Source of the DNA: JAVBTR01 sp031556065
GTDB taxonomy: Bacteria > Bacillota > Clostridia > Christensenellales > Aristaeellaceae
DNA: 64,000 bases
Direction of reading: 5' to 3'
Assembly (NCBI GenBank): GCA_031556065.1
Contig: JAVBTR010000055.1
Location: forward strand, 1 to 64,000
The translations under genes and the position numbers were made by a program. The notes below the pieces were generated by a model. That model was not told the DNA's origin, did no database searches, and saw only the letters and a list, made by a program, of their open reading frames with translations. Each line of letters begins with the position of its first letter. Within the stretch, counting starts at the first letter, position 1. Shown here in pieces: positions 50,785 through 60,182 of the stretch.

Positions 50785-51115
50785 ATTGATTATGGGTGCT
50801 GTAGGGGAAAGGGACGCTGTCCTGGCCTTTAAGGCCATTGGAATGCGCGTTATTGCTGCCCAGACCCCGGATGAAATTACTCACGCGCTGTTCACGTTGG
50901 CTCAAGAAAAGGTACCGGTGATCTTTATTACCGAAACCGCGGCACAGAAAGTGCCTGAAGCCCTTGAACGGTACAAAACAACCCCCGAGACGGCTATTAT
51001 TCCCATTCCCGGCAGCCAGGGCGCAAACGGCTTTGGCATTAACCGGGTAAGGGCAAACGTGGAAAAGGCTATCGGTGCGGATATCTTATTTAACAACACA
51101 CAGAAGGAGGGGTAA
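50777..51115 (+). CDS. V-type ATPase subunit F (NtpG of E. hirae)
   Basis: The 112-residue central-stalk subunit has the Rossmann-like pattern of the family: GAVGERDAVLAFKAIGMRVI at the start, KVPVIFITETAAQKV in the middle and IIPIPGSQGANGFGI near the end. It works with subunit D as part of the rotating shaft. ATG 50777 overlaps the end of ntpC, with GGATG and GTGAG upstream. Five bases separate it from ntpA. The names F and G are swapped between naming systems. Confidence 0.93.
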   Translation: MAKLIMGAVGERDAVLAFKAIGMRVIAAQTPDEITHALFTLAQEKVPVIFITETAAQKVPEALERYKTTPETAIIPIPGSQGANGFGINRVRANVEKAIGADILFNNTQKEG

Positions 51116-51120
51116 TCTTT

Positions 51121-52890
51121 ATGGCTCATGGAACCATTGTTAAGGTTGCCGGCCCCTTGATTGTAGCGGAAAACATGGCCGACGCCCGTATGTTCGACGT
51201 GGTGCGTGTATCTAAAAACCGTCTGGTAGGCGAGATCATCGAATTACGCGGTGATCGCGCATCCATTCAGGTTTATGAGGAAACCTCGGGCTTAGGCCCG
51301 GGGGAACCTGTTGAATCAACAGGCGCGCCTCTTTCCGTAGAATTAGGACCGGGGCTAATCGAATCTATTTTTGACGGCATTCAAAGGCCTTTAACAGCTA
51401 TTCGTCAAATCGCCGGAGAGCGAATCACAAGGGGCATTGAAGTGCCGAGCCTTGACCGTGAAAAGCAATGGGCATTTGAACCCAGAAAAATCGTGGGGGA
51501 TCAAGTCACCACTGGCGCTGTTTTGGGAATTGTTCAAGAAAGCGCTGTAGTCGAACACCGTGTTATGGTGCCTAACGGTATTTCAGGCGTGGTGGAATCT
51601 ATCCATTCCGGAGCCGCGACCATTATGGATGTTATCGCGGTGATTAAGGACGAGAATGGCAAAACCCACGAAATTACCATGCTGCAAAAATGGCCTGTGC
51701 GCCGTGGCCGTCCTTACCTTGAAAAGCTGGCGCCGGTTTCGCCCATGGTAACAGGACAGCGGGTTATCGATACCTTCTTCCCCATCGCATCTGGCGGTGT
51801 GGCTGCGGTTCCCGGCCCCTTTGGTTCCGGTAAAACTGTTGTGCAGCACCAATTAGCTAAATGGGCCGACGCGGATATTATCGTTTATGTTGGTTGCGGC
51901 GAGCGTGGCAACGAAATGACAGACGTGCTTATGGAATTCCCAGAATTGCACGATCCCCGCACTGGCGAAAGCCTAATGAAGCGCACCGTGCTCATCGCCA
52001 ATACGTCTGATATGCCCGTGGCAGCCCGTGAAGCTTCCATTTATACCGGTATCACCATCGCGGAATACTACCGTGACATGGGCTATAAGGTGGCCATTAT
52101 GGCCGATTCCACCAGCCGTTGGGCAGAAGCCTTGCGTGAAATGAGCGGCCGTTTAGAAGAAATGCCTGGTGAAGAAGGCTACCCGGCTTATCTTTCCTCC
52201 CGTATTGCGGAATTCTACGAACGGGCTGGCTTGGTTAAGTGCTTAGGCGATGAAGGCCGCATGGGCTCCATTTCCGCCATCGGCGCCGTATCACCTCCCG
52301 GCGGCGATATTTCAGAGCCTGTTTCACAGGCCACTCTGCGTATCGTCAAGGTGTTCTGGGGGCTTTCCGCCTCCCTGGCTTACAAGCGCCACTTCCCGGC
52401 TATCGACTGGCTCCAATCCTACTCCCTGTACGTGGATAAGCTGGAAGATTGGTTCTCTGACAACGTATCCCCTGAATGGAACGAGCTTCGCGCCAAGGCC
52501 ATGATGGTCCTGCAGGAGGAAGCTGAATTGGATGAAATTGTCCGTCTGGTGGGTATTGATGCCCTTAGCTGGAAAGACCGGCTTACCATGGAAGCGGCCC
52601 GATCCATCCGTGAAGACTATCTGCACCAAAACGCTTTTGATGATGTGGATACTTACACATCTATGCAAAAACAGTTTGGTATGCTGCGCCTGATTCTTTT
52701 GTTCCAGCAAAAGGGTCAACAGGCCTTGGATGCCGGTGCAAACCTTTCTTCTGTTTTGAACTTGCACATCCGTGAAAAGATCGGTCGCGCCAAGTATATC
52801 AAGGAAGAAGATTTCAATAAGCAATTAGCAGAAATTGAAGCAGAATTGGCAACTCAAACCGCTGCTTTAATGGAAAGGACGGGACTGTAA
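51121..52890 (+). CDS. ntpA: V-type ATPase catalytic subunit A
   Basis: The 589-residue subunit hydrolyses ATP. Walker A is GPFGSGKT at residues 232-239, and the catalytic glutamate is in CGERGNEMTDVLMEFPEL. The bulge domain typical of A subunits (about 115-185) is present with GIVQES and EITMLQKWPVR. Downstream are MADSTSRWAEALREMSGRLEEMPG-type blocks and SPPGGD. It is followed after one base by ntpB. Confidence 0.98.
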   Translation: MAHGTIVKVAGPLIVAENMADARMFDVVRVSKNRLVGEIIELRGDRASIQVYEETSGLGPGEPVESTGAPLSVELGPGLIESIFDGIQRPLTAIRQIAGERITRGIEVPSLDREKQWAFEPRKIVGDQVTTGAVLGIVQESAVVEHRVMVPNGISGVVESIHSGAATIMDVIAVIKDENGKTHEITMLQKWPVRRGRPYLEKLAPVSPMVTGQRVIDTFFPIASGGVAAVPGPFGSGKTVVQHQLAKWADADIIVYVGCGERGNEMTDVLMEFPELHDPRTGESLMKRTVLIANTSDMPVAAREASIYTGITIAEYYRDMGYKVAIMADSTSRWAEALREMSGRLEEMPGEEGYPAYLSSRIAEFYERAGLVKCLGDEGRMGSISAIGAVSPPGGDISEPVSQATLRIVKVFWGLSASLAYKRHFPAIDWLQSYSLYVDKLEDWFSDNVSPEWNELRAKAMMVLQEEAELDEIVRLVGIDALSWKDRLTMEAARSIREDYLHQNAFDDVDTYTSMQKQFGMLRLILLFQQKGQQALDAGANLSSVLNLHIREKIGRAKYIKEEDFNKQLAEIEAELATQTAALMERTGL

Positions 52891-52891
52891 G

Positions 52892-54265
52892 ATGTTGAAA
52901 GAATATCGTACGATTAAAGAAGTCGTCGGCCCGTTGATGCTGGTTGAAGGCGTATCCGGCGTTACCTACAACGAACTGGTAGAAATCAAACAGGAAACCG
53001 GCGAGCTTCGCAGCGGCAAGGTGCTTGAAGTCAACGGTGACAAAGCGCTGGTCCAGCTGTTTGAAAGCAGCAATGGCCTGAAGATCAATACCTCCTCTGC
53101 CCGCTTTCTGGGTCGCGGTATTGAATTGAGCGTATCTATGGATATGCTGGGCCGGGTTTTCGACGGCATGGGCAATCCCAAGGATGGCGGCCCGGCTTTG
53201 ATCCCCGAAAAGCGCATGGATATTAATGGCGAACCGCTGAACCCTGCGGCCCGTGACTATCCCAGCGAGTTTATCCAAACCGGCATTTCTGCTATCGACG
53301 GCTTGAACACCCTGGTACGCGGTCAGAAGCTACCCGTGTTCTCCGGCTCCGGCTTGCCTCATGCCCAATTGGCCACTCAAATCACCCGTCAGGCCAAGGT
53401 ATTGGGTACGGATAGCAAGTTTGCCGTAGTGTTCGGCGCTATCGGTATCACCTTTGAAGAAGCGGATTACTTTATTTCCGACTTTAAACGCACTGGCGCT
53501 ATCGAGCGTGTGGTGATGTTCATGAACCTGGCCAATGACCCGGCTATCGAACGTATCGCCACCCCTCGTATGGCTTTGACAGCTGCCGAATATCTGGCCT
53601 ACGAAAAGGGTATGCACGTGCTGGTTATCTTAACGGATATTACCAACTACGCCGAAGCGCTGCGTGAGGTTTCCGCTGCCCGCAAGGAAGTGCCTGGCCG
53701 CCGTGGCTATCCCGGTTACCTGTACACTGACTTGGCCTCCATTTATGAACGGGCTGGCCGCGTCATCGGCAAGGAAGGCTCTATTACCCAGATCCCGATC
53801 CTTACCATGCCCGAAGACGATAAGACCCACCCCATTCCCGACTTGACCGGGTATATCACTGAAGGCCAGATCATTCTAAGCCGTGAGCTTTACCGCAAGG
53901 GTATTCAGCCGCCTATCGACGTGCTTCCTTCTCTTTCTCGTTTGAAGGACAAAGGCATTGGCGAGGGCAAGACCCGTAAAGACCATGCCGCTACCATGAA
54001 CCAGTTGTTCGCAGCCTATTCCCGTGGTAAGGACGCCAAGGAATTGGCGGTTATATTAGGCGATGCGGCTTTATCCGATGTTGATAAAAAATATGCCGCC
54101 TTTGCAGACGCCTTCGAGCGTGAGTATGTGGCTCAAGGGTATTTTGCAAACCGCACCATCGAAGAAACCTTGGAACTTGGCTGGAAGCTGCTTGCCATGC
54201 TGCCCAGAACCGAGCTTAAGCGTATTCGCGACGATATGTTGGATGAATACCTGCCCAAGAACTAG
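52892..54265 (+). CDS. ntpB: V-type ATPase regulatory subunit B
   Basis: The 457-residue non-catalytic nucleotide-binding subunit has no intact Walker A; the equivalent region reads FSGSGLPHAQLA. Other family blocks are ISAIDGLNTLVRGQKLPV, TDITNYAEALREVSAARKEV and PSLSRLKDKGIGEGKTR. It alternates with A in the A3B3 head. It starts one base after ntpA with AAAGGACGGGAC-like spacing and is 14 bases before ntpD. Confidence 0.98.
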   Translation: MLKEYRTIKEVVGPLMLVEGVSGVTYNELVEIKQETGELRSGKVLEVNGDKALVQLFESSNGLKINTSSARFLGRGIELSVSMDMLGRVFDGMGNPKDGGPALIPEKRMDINGEPLNPAARDYPSEFIQTGISAIDGLNTLVRGQKLPVFSGSGLPHAQLATQITRQAKVLGTDSKFAVVFGAIGITFEEADYFISDFKRTGAIERVVMFMNLANDPAIERIATPRMALTAAEYLAYEKGMHVLVILTDITNYAEALREVSAARKEVPGRRGYPGYLYTDLASIYERAGRVIGKEGSITQIPILTMPEDDKTHPIPDLTGYITEGQIILSRELYRKGIQPPIDVLPSLSRLKDKGIGEGKTRKDHAATMNQLFAAYSRGKDAKELAVILGDAALSDVDKKYAAFADAFEREYVAQGYFANRTIEETLELGWKLLAMLPRTELKRIRDDMLDEYLPKN

Positions 54266-54279
54266 GAGGTGGATGCTTT

Positions 54280-54930
54280 ATGGCTACCCTCAGCGTAAAT
54301 CCTACGCGCATGGAGCTGACCCGCATTAAGCGCCGCCTTGTTACGGCCAAGCGGGGGCATAAGCTTCTAAAAGACAAGCGGGATGAAATGGTTCGCCAAT
54401 TCATTCTTATTATTCGGGAAAACTACGAACTTCGCAAGGAAGTGGAAAAGGAATTATCTGGTGCTTTAGGGGATTTTGCCCTGGCAAGAGCTGTGATGGA
54501 TCCTATGGCGCTGGAAGAAGCGGTGCTTTATCCGGCCCGCCGGGTAGAAATCGAAATGGGGGAAAGAAACATTCTTTCTGTTCATGTGCCCACACTTTCC
54601 ATTAAACCTGAATCCCTGCAGGAAACCGAGCTTTCTTACGGCTTTGCTGAAACCTCCGCCCAGTTAGATGGCGCAATCGCCACCTTGGCCGATGTGCTGC
54701 CCAAACTGGTGCGGCTGGCAGAAATCGAAAAAACCTGCAATCTTCTGGCGGACGAAATCGAAAAAACCCGCCGCCGGGTCAATGCCCTTGAATATGTTAT
54801 GATTCCTCAGTTCGAAGAAACCGTGCGTTTTATTACAATGAAATTAGACGAAAACGAACGGGGTTCCCTAACCAGGCTCATGAAGGTCAAGGATATGATG
54901 GTAAAACAGCAGGAAGAACAAGCAAACTAA
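54280..54930 (+). CDS. ntpD: V-type ATPase central-shaft subunit D
   Basis: The 216-residue protein forms the long antiparallel coiled coil of the rotor. It starts with NPTRMELTRIKRRLVTAKRG and ends with a helix containing ETVRFITMKLDENERG. The middle part (about 80-150) is the short extra domain between the two long helices. It is the last ATPase gene and is followed by a terminator. Confidence 0.96.
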   Translation: MATLSVNPTRMELTRIKRRLVTAKRGHKLLKDKRDEMVRQFILIIRENYELRKEVEKELSGALGDFALARAVMDPMALEEAVLYPARRVEIEMGERNILSVHVPTLSIKPESLQETELSYGFAETSAQLDGAIATLADVLPKLVRLAEIEKTCNLLADEIEKTRRRVNALEYVMIPQFEETVRFITMKLDENERGSLTRLMKVKDMMVKQQEEQAN

Positions 54931-54936
54931 AGCAAA

Positions 54937-54966
54937 AAGCTATCGTCAAACTGACGATAGCTTTTT
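54937..54966 (+). terminator. intrinsic terminator of the ATPase operon
   Basis: AGCTATCGTCA pairs with TGACGATAGCT around AAC, followed by TTTT. Confidence 0.88.
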
Positions 54967-55051
54967 ACGTACCTATGCGCAAAGTCAATCATTTCTTTTA
55001 GACTGCGAACTTGTATTAAGTTGACAAATCTTTATTGCCAACTTATTTTTG

Positions 55052-55080
55052 TTGAAATAAAAACGCTTACCATGTAAAAT
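55052..55080 (+). promoter_or_regulatory. promoter of the ABC exporter genes
   Basis: TTGAAA (55052-55057) and TAAAAT (55075-55080) are 17 bases apart. A second pair, TTGACA at 55021 with TATTTT at 55044, is also possible. Confidence 0.6.
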
Positions 55081-55108
55081 AGAATGGGTGTAAAGGAGGG
55101 GGACTAAA

Positions 55109-55858
55109 ATGATTTCCATCAACAATGTATCCAAGCAATATTCCAAAGGCAAAATAAAGGCGGTAGACGGACTGAGCCTTGAAGTGAATAAAGGTGAAGT
55201 GTTTGGTTTTATCGGCCCTAACGGCGCGGGAAAAACCACCACTATTAAAATGATTACAGGCATTATCAGCCCCAGCGAAGGCAATGTTTCCATTAATGGT
55301 TTTGATATGGGCAAGGAGCCTATTCCGGCTAAGCAGTGCATTGGCTTTGTACCCGATGCACATGAACTGTACGACCGCTTAACGGGTATGGAATACTTAA
55401 ACTTTATGGCCGATGTGTATCAAGTGGATGCTGCTACCAGAAAAGCGCATATCGAAAAATACTTAAACCTGTTCGAATTGGAAAAGGCGGTTTTTCAGCA
55501 AATCAAGAGCTATTCCCGTGGCATGAAGCAAAAATTAACCATTATCGGTGCGCTGATCCACAACCCGCCTGTTTGGGTGCTTGATGAACCTATGGTGGGC
55601 CTGGATCCCCGGGCGGCACACCTGTTAAAAGAAGAAATGCGCGCCCATTGCGATAAAGGCAATACCGTGTTCTTTTCCACCCATGTGCTGGATGTGGCAG
55701 AACGGCTTTGCGACCGTATCGGCATTATCAATAAAGGGAAACTGGTACAGGTAGGCACGCTGGAGGAACTTCGCAAAGCGGATCGGGAAAAGGATGCGTC
55801 CTTGGAACAATTGTTCCTGGAGATGACCTCGGACGAGGGGATGGGTGAGCAGGCATGA
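55109..55858 (+). CDS. ABC transporter ATP-binding protein
   Basis: The 249-residue ATPase has Walker A GPNGAGKTTT (about residue 38), signature YSRGMKQKL (about 135), Walker B VWVLDEPMVGLDPRA and the switch histidine in FFSTHVL. It is of the single-domain type used by ABC-2 exporters for drugs, lipids or antimicrobial peptides. Its stop overlaps the start of the membrane partner. The substrate is unknown. Confidence 0.92.
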   Translation: MISINNVSKQYSKGKIKAVDGLSLEVNKGEVFGFIGPNGAGKTTTIKMITGIISPSEGNVSINGFDMGKEPIPAKQCIGFVPDAHELYDRLTGMEYLNFMADVYQVDAATRKAHIEKYLNLFELEKAVFQQIKSYSRGMKQKLTIIGALIHNPPVWVLDEPMVGLDPRAAHLLKEEMRAHCDKGNTVFFSTHVLDVAERLCDRIGIINKGKLVQVGTLEELRKADREKDASLEQLFLEMTSDEGMGEQA

Positions 55859-57537
55859 AAGCATACCTGTTAATGATTCGTTTTCAGCTGCAGCTTAGCC
55901 TGAAAAAGCTTTCTATCAAAGAAGACGGGAAAATCAGCTTCAAACGGCTTGGCGTTGGCTTGCTTTTGGTTTTAGCGGCCCTTTCTCTGATTGGCTTATC
56001 TGCGCTTTTGCAATATTTCCTCTTAAAGGGCTTTAACCTGATCGCGAAGCCTGGCCTTATTCTAGTTGCTTCTACGCTGATCGTTATGCTCTTCGCGTTG
56101 GTTTATGGTGTGTTTTATATTATCAGCGTTTTGTACTATTCTAAGGATACTTCCTTTTTATCGGCCCTGCCTATACCTGAAAGGGCTATCTTCACCGGAC
56201 GCATTGCCAATGTACTGTTGGGTGAATGTGCCTTAGCGCTAATCATCATGGGGCCGTCAGTGGTTTTGTATGGCCTGCAAATCAAGGCTGGCATTCTTTT
56301 CTACCTGCAAGGAGCCATCACTATTTTATTTACACCTTTTATTCCCGTTATGCTGGCCACTTTCATTGCATCCTTGCTCACCAGGTTCGCCTCCCTTTGG
56401 AAGCGCAAGGATCTTTGGATGGTTATTGGCGTTATGGTGGCGTTACCCCTGGCCGTGTCTGGCCAGTTTATCGGCATGCAAATGGAAATGTTGGAAAACG
56501 CCAATACGGCTTTTCTGATCCAGCTGATGTTCAACCAGCAAAAGCTTTTGGAAACCATCAGTTCTGTTTTTCCGCCAGCCTATTGGGCCATTTCCGGGCT
56601 ATCCAAAAGCACGGTAAACCTGCAATGGTTTTTGTTTATTGGCCTTTCCGTTTTGGGTGTGTTTCTCGCTGTTTTTTTCTTGGGCAAGCGCTATACCCGC
56701 TTGGCTGTGTTATCTGAAGAGGCCATTGGGGAAACCAATAAGCACAAAAGTCTAAAAAAAGAAAAATACCATGAACGAAAGCCTTTAAAAGCGCTTTTTC
56801 TCCGTGAATGGAAAGAAATACTGAAAACCCCAGCCTATGCCATGAATACGATTTCTATGGGGATTATATTCCCAATTATGATGGTGGTAATGGTGGTGGC
56901 CTTGCCACAGGAAGTGCGCACTGAAGCCTTCCAAAGCGGCATGGTAGAGGTAATTAGCGGTATTAACGCTTATGTGCCCTTTGGCCTGCTGGTCTTGATC
57001 TTTGCTGCTTGCTTTGCCTTTCTTGCATCGATTAATACAGCGGTGGCCACGGCTGTTTCCAGAGAAGGTAAGTGCCATATGATCTACCGCATGATACCCG
57101 TGTCCCCGAAAACCATTATTCAAAGTAAGTTTTTTATGGGCCTTACTTTAAGTGCTTTCGATTCTATTATCAGTTTCATTATTCTTATTTGCCTTTTACC
57201 TACTCTAACCCTTCCGGCTGTGTTAGGGTTTGGCTTGGCCATGATCTTTGCGTTTATTGTTTGTGCCATCAGCCTTATTATTGATATGATCCAGCCCAAA
57301 TTCGATTGGCGCACGGAAACAGAAGTAATCAAACGCAGCAAAAACATTCTGCTTTCCATGCTGGTGGCCGTTGCGGGGACAGCGCTGGTGGTGGCCGTTG
57401 TGTATTTGGCCTACAAGTGGCTGGGCTCCTTCAATTACGCGGCCATTATTTCTACTGTGCTGCTGGTTGCGCTGGCCGTGGTATCTTGGGGAATGATGAT
57501 GAAAGCCAGTGTTAAATATTACGCAAATCTTGAATAG
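55855..57537 (+). CDS. ABC-2-type exporter membrane protein
   Basis: The 560-residue protein has about 12 hydrophobic spans. The first begins near residue 31 after a basic cytoplasmic start (MIRFQLQLSLKKLSIKEDGK), and a charged loop lies at about 290-320 (HKSLKKEKYHERKPLK). It matches the large putative ABC exporter permeases of Firmicutes, with two halves of six spans. The pair with the ATPase at 55109 is translationally coupled (ATGA). Substrate unknown. No terminator is evident after it; the next gene has its own promoter. Confidence 0.82.
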   Translation: MKAYLLMIRFQLQLSLKKLSIKEDGKISFKRLGVGLLLVLAALSLIGLSALLQYFLLKGFNLIAKPGLILVASTLIVMLFALVYGVFYIISVLYYSKDTSFLSALPIPERAIFTGRIANVLLGECALALIIMGPSVVLYGLQIKAGILFYLQGAITILFTPFIPVMLATFIASLLTRFASLWKRKDLWMVIGVMVALPLAVSGQFIGMQMEMLENANTAFLIQLMFNQQKLLETISSVFPPAYWAISGLSKSTVNLQWFLFIGLSVLGVFLAVFFLGKRYTRLAVLSEEAIGETNKHKSLKKEKYHERKPLKALFLREWKEILKTPAYAMNTISMGIIFPIMMVVMVVALPQEVRTEAFQSGMVEVISGINAYVPFGLLVLIFAACFAFLASINTAVATAVSREGKCHMIYRMIPVSPKTIIQSKFFMGLTLSAFDSIISFIILICLLPTLTLPAVLGFGLAMIFAFIVCAISLIIDMIQPKFDWRTETEVIKRSKNILLSMLVAVAGTALVVAVVYLAYKWLGSFNYAAIISTVLLVALAVVSWGMMMKASVKYYANLE

Positions 57538-57591
57538 AGAAAATAAAATTAAAAAATTGTTACAATTTATCGTGCATTTTTCCAATTTTTG

Positions 57592-57600
57592 TGATATAAT
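57592..57600 (+). promoter_or_regulatory. extended -10 promoter of the methyltransferase gene
   Basis: TG-A-TATAAT at 57592-57600 is an extended -10 element with no clear -35 box, in an AT-rich stretch. Confidence 0.55.
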
Positions 57601-57640
57601 CTTCTTGTGGCGGTAAAAGAGCCATGAGGAGGAATCAATC

Positions 57641-58231
57641 ATGTTGCAAAAAACCCAATCATCCGCTCTGCAAACGAAGGTCAAGGTATCCTTTCCCAAC
57701 CGGCTCAGTGCCGGGGAACGAGGACTTTTGCAATTTGCCGTGATCGATGATGAAGATAAGACCTTGCATATTGCCTGTGGCCATGGGACCTTGCTTCGGG
57801 AGCTAAGCAAACAGCACCGTTGTGAAATGTGCGGCACCACGAATGATATTGAAGCCCTGCGTTATGCCAGACAAACCTTAACCGATGCCGATATCATTTA
57901 CGCCCAGCCGGAGGAGATTCCCTGGCACGATGAAAGCTTTACCGTGCTCCTATGCAGTTCTTCCTTCACAGACATGACCAATCCCCGCCATTTGCTCAAG
58001 GAATCCCTGCGGGTGTTGAAGCCCGGCGGCCAAATGGTGATTGCACTGCCTTGGTATCCGGCTCCTATTTCCACCGTGTTTAACCGCATGGAGGGCAGCA
58101 ATTACTATTATTCCAAGCAGGAGGCCATTGCCGCTTTGGAGGTGATGGGATTTGAATCTGTTACCTGGCATAGCAACGAATTAGGTAACTGTGTTGTGGT
58201 GGGCTGGAAACCCAAATACCAATACTCGTAA
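57641..58231 (+). CDS. class I SAM-dependent methyltransferase, substrate unknown
   Basis: The 196-residue protein has the UbiE/Methyltransf_11 layout: motif I HIACGHGTLLREL (about residue 46), an acidic strand end NDIEALRYAR, EIPWHDESFTVLLCSSSF and the post-motif LLKESLRVLKPGGQMVIALP. The first position of motif I is His-Ile-Ala-Cys rather than Asp-x-Gly. It has its own promoter and terminator. Nothing nearby suggests a substrate. Confidence 0.82.
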   Translation: MLQKTQSSALQTKVKVSFPNRLSAGERGLLQFAVIDDEDKTLHIACGHGTLLRELSKQHRCEMCGTTNDIEALRYARQTLTDADIIYAQPEEIPWHDESFTVLLCSSSFTDMTNPRHLLKESLRVLKPGGQMVIALPWYPAPISTVFNRMEGSNYYYSKQEAIAALEVMGFESVTWHSNELGNCVVVGWKPKYQYS

Positions 58232-58237
58232 CATTTT

Positions 58238-58263
58238 AAAGCCTTCATTTGAAGGCTTTTTCT
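58238..58263 (+). terminator. intrinsic terminator of the methyltransferase gene
   Basis: AAAGCCTTCA pairs with GAAGGCTTT around a short TTT loop, followed by more T. Confidence 0.8.
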
Positions 58264-58264
58264 A

Positions 58265-58299
58265 TTGACCTTTTATAGTCTTTCGTGCTACATTATAAT
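58265..58299 (+). promoter_or_regulatory. possible promoter of the radical SAM-miaB cluster
   Basis: TTGACC (58265-58270) is followed by TACATT (58289-58294, spacing 18) and by TATAAT (58294-58299, spacing 23). A promoter is likely here but the pairing is unclear. Confidence 0.45.
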
Positions 58300-58325
58300 G
58301 TAAGTAATTTTTTACGGAGGCTATT

Positions 58326-60182
58326 TTGGATCAGTATTTAATTGAGGAAATTCTTGAACAGGTGCAAAAAGCGCCCCGTTACACTGGTGGGGAAATGAAC
58401 ACCGTTATTAAGCCCTGGGATACGGCTGATATTCACTTTGCGTTTTGCTTTCCCGATACCTATGAAGTGGCTATGTCTCACATTGGTATGAAGATCCTAT
58501 ACGGGCTGATCAATGAGCAGAAGGATTCCTTGTGTGAACGGGTCTGCATGCCCTGGGTGGATATGCGCACCCTTTTAAAAGAGCATGATCTGCCCTTGTT
58601 TTCTTTGGAAACCCGCACCCCCTTGAACGAGTTCGATATTGTGGGTTTCACCTTGCAATACGAAATGAGCTATACCAATATTCTGGACATGCTTCACATG
58701 GGCCGGATTGCCGTTTGGGCAAAGGACCGGACGCAAACCGACCCCATCATTGTGGCCGGAGGGCCCTGTGCTTTTAACCCCGAACCTTTAAGCGGTTTTA
58801 TTGACGCATTTATGATCGGCGATGGGGAAGATGTAATGCTGGAGCTAATTGCTGTCATCAAAGCCCACAAACTGAACAAAACAAGCCGGTTAGATTGCTT
58901 GAAGGCCCTTTCTCAATTGGAAGGGGTCTATGTGCCGTGCCTGTACGAGGTGGCTTACAACGTAGACGGCACGGTTTTAAGCTATACGCCCAATTGCCAA
59001 GAGGCGCCTAAAAAGGTGACCAAGCGCATTGTGGCCGACCTGGACAGCGCTTATTATCCGGACAAAATCCCCGTGCCCTACACGGAAATTGTTCACGACC
59101 GGATCATGCTGGAGATTATGCGTGGGTGTACCCGTGGCTGCCGTTTTTGCCAGGCGGGGATTCTATACCGGCCTGTGCGGGAAAGAAAGCTGGAAACTCT
59201 TTTAGAAACGGCCATGGCCCTTGAAAACAGCACCGGCTATGAAGAGATGTCCCTTTCTTCTCTTTCCACGGGGGATTATACCTGTCTTGGGGAGTTAGTG
59301 CGAGGGCTGATGGCTCAGTTTGCAAGTAAACGCGTGGCTTTAAGCCTTCCCTCTTTGCGCCTGGATGGGGATTTAAAAGAAACCTTGGAAGAAACCCAGA
59401 AGGTGCGCAAATCCGGCCTGACCTTCGCCCCGGAAGCGGGCACCCAAAGGCTTCGGGATGTGATCAATAAAGGGATCACCGAAGAGGATCTGATTCGCAC
59501 CCTTTCAGAAGCCTTTGAAGGAGGCTGGAGCAGTGTGAAGCTTTATTTCATGATCGGCCTGCCCACCGAAACCTTTAATGACTTGGACGGCATCGGCGAC
59601 CTGGCACAAAAATCCCTGAGCGCCTATTTTTCTGTGCCAAAAGAAAAAAGGGTAAGGGGGTTGAGTGTTAATTGCAGCGCCTCCAGCTTCGTCCCCAAGC
59701 CCTTTACTCCCTTCCAATGGGTGGGGCAGGATACCATTGAAACCATTAAAGAAAAACAGTCCTATCTTCGCAAAGTGCTTAAAATAAAGGGGGTTACCTT
59801 TAACTGGCATGAACCTGAATTAAGTGTGATGGAAGCCTGTTTTGCAAGAGGAGACAGGCGGCTTTCCAAGGTACTTTTCAGGGCCTGGGAAATGGGCTGC
59901 CTTCTGGATGGCTGGTCAGAGCACTTTAAATATGGTACTTGGCTTAAAGCCTTTGAAGAATGCGGGCTGGAAGTTTCCTTTTACGCCAACAGGGAACGCA
60001 ATAAGGATGAAATGCTGCCTTGGGATATCATTGATTGCGGCGTAACCAAGGCATTCCTTTGGAAGGAAAATGAACGGAGCATGGCCGCCCAGGTAACACC
60101 GGACTGCAGGCACAACTGCCAAGGCTGCGGAATTCAACGGTGTAAGGGGGTGTGCGCTTATGCGAATGCTGGTGGTATTTAA
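58326..60182 (+). CDS. radical SAM protein with B12-binding-like N-terminus (TIGR03960 type)
   Basis: The 618-residue protein has an N-terminal region (about 1-230) like the cobalamin-binding domain of radical SAM enzymes (PDTYEVAMSHIGMKILY, FTLQYEMSYTNIL). The radical SAM core follows, with the cluster motif MRGCTRGCRFCQAG (CxxxCxxC, near residue 267). A cysteine-rich end (CRHNCQGCGIQRCKGVC) may hold a further metal. The reaction is unknown. The next gene, with 23 bases overlap, is its usual DUF2344 partner; the pair commonly precedes an RNase E/G gene in Firmicutes. It starts with TTG 58326 behind GGAGG. Confidence 0.88.
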   Translation: MDQYLIEEILEQVQKAPRYTGGEMNTVIKPWDTADIHFAFCFPDTYEVAMSHIGMKILYGLINEQKDSLCERVCMPWVDMRTLLKEHDLPLFSLETRTPLNEFDIVGFTLQYEMSYTNILDMLHMGRIAVWAKDRTQTDPIIVAGGPCAFNPEPLSGFIDAFMIGDGEDVMLELIAVIKAHKLNKTSRLDCLKALSQLEGVYVPCLYEVAYNVDGTVLSYTPNCQEAPKKVTKRIVADLDSAYYPDKIPVPYTEIVHDRIMLEIMRGCTRGCRFCQAGILYRPVRERKLETLLETAMALENSTGYEEMSLSSLSTGDYTCLGELVRGLMAQFASKRVALSLPSLRLDGDLKETLEETQKVRKSGLTFAPEAGTQRLRDVINKGITEEDLIRTLSEAFEGGWSSVKLYFMIGLPTETFNDLDGIGDLAQKSLSAYFSVPKEKRVRGLSVNCSASSFVPKPFTPFQWVGQDTIETIKEKQSYLRKVLKIKGVTFNWHEPELSVMEACFARGDRRLSKVLFRAWEMGCLLDGWSEHFKYGTWLKAFEECGLEVSFYANRERNKDEMLPWDIIDCGVTKAFLWKENERSMAAQVTPDCRHNCQGCGIQRCKGVCAYANAGGI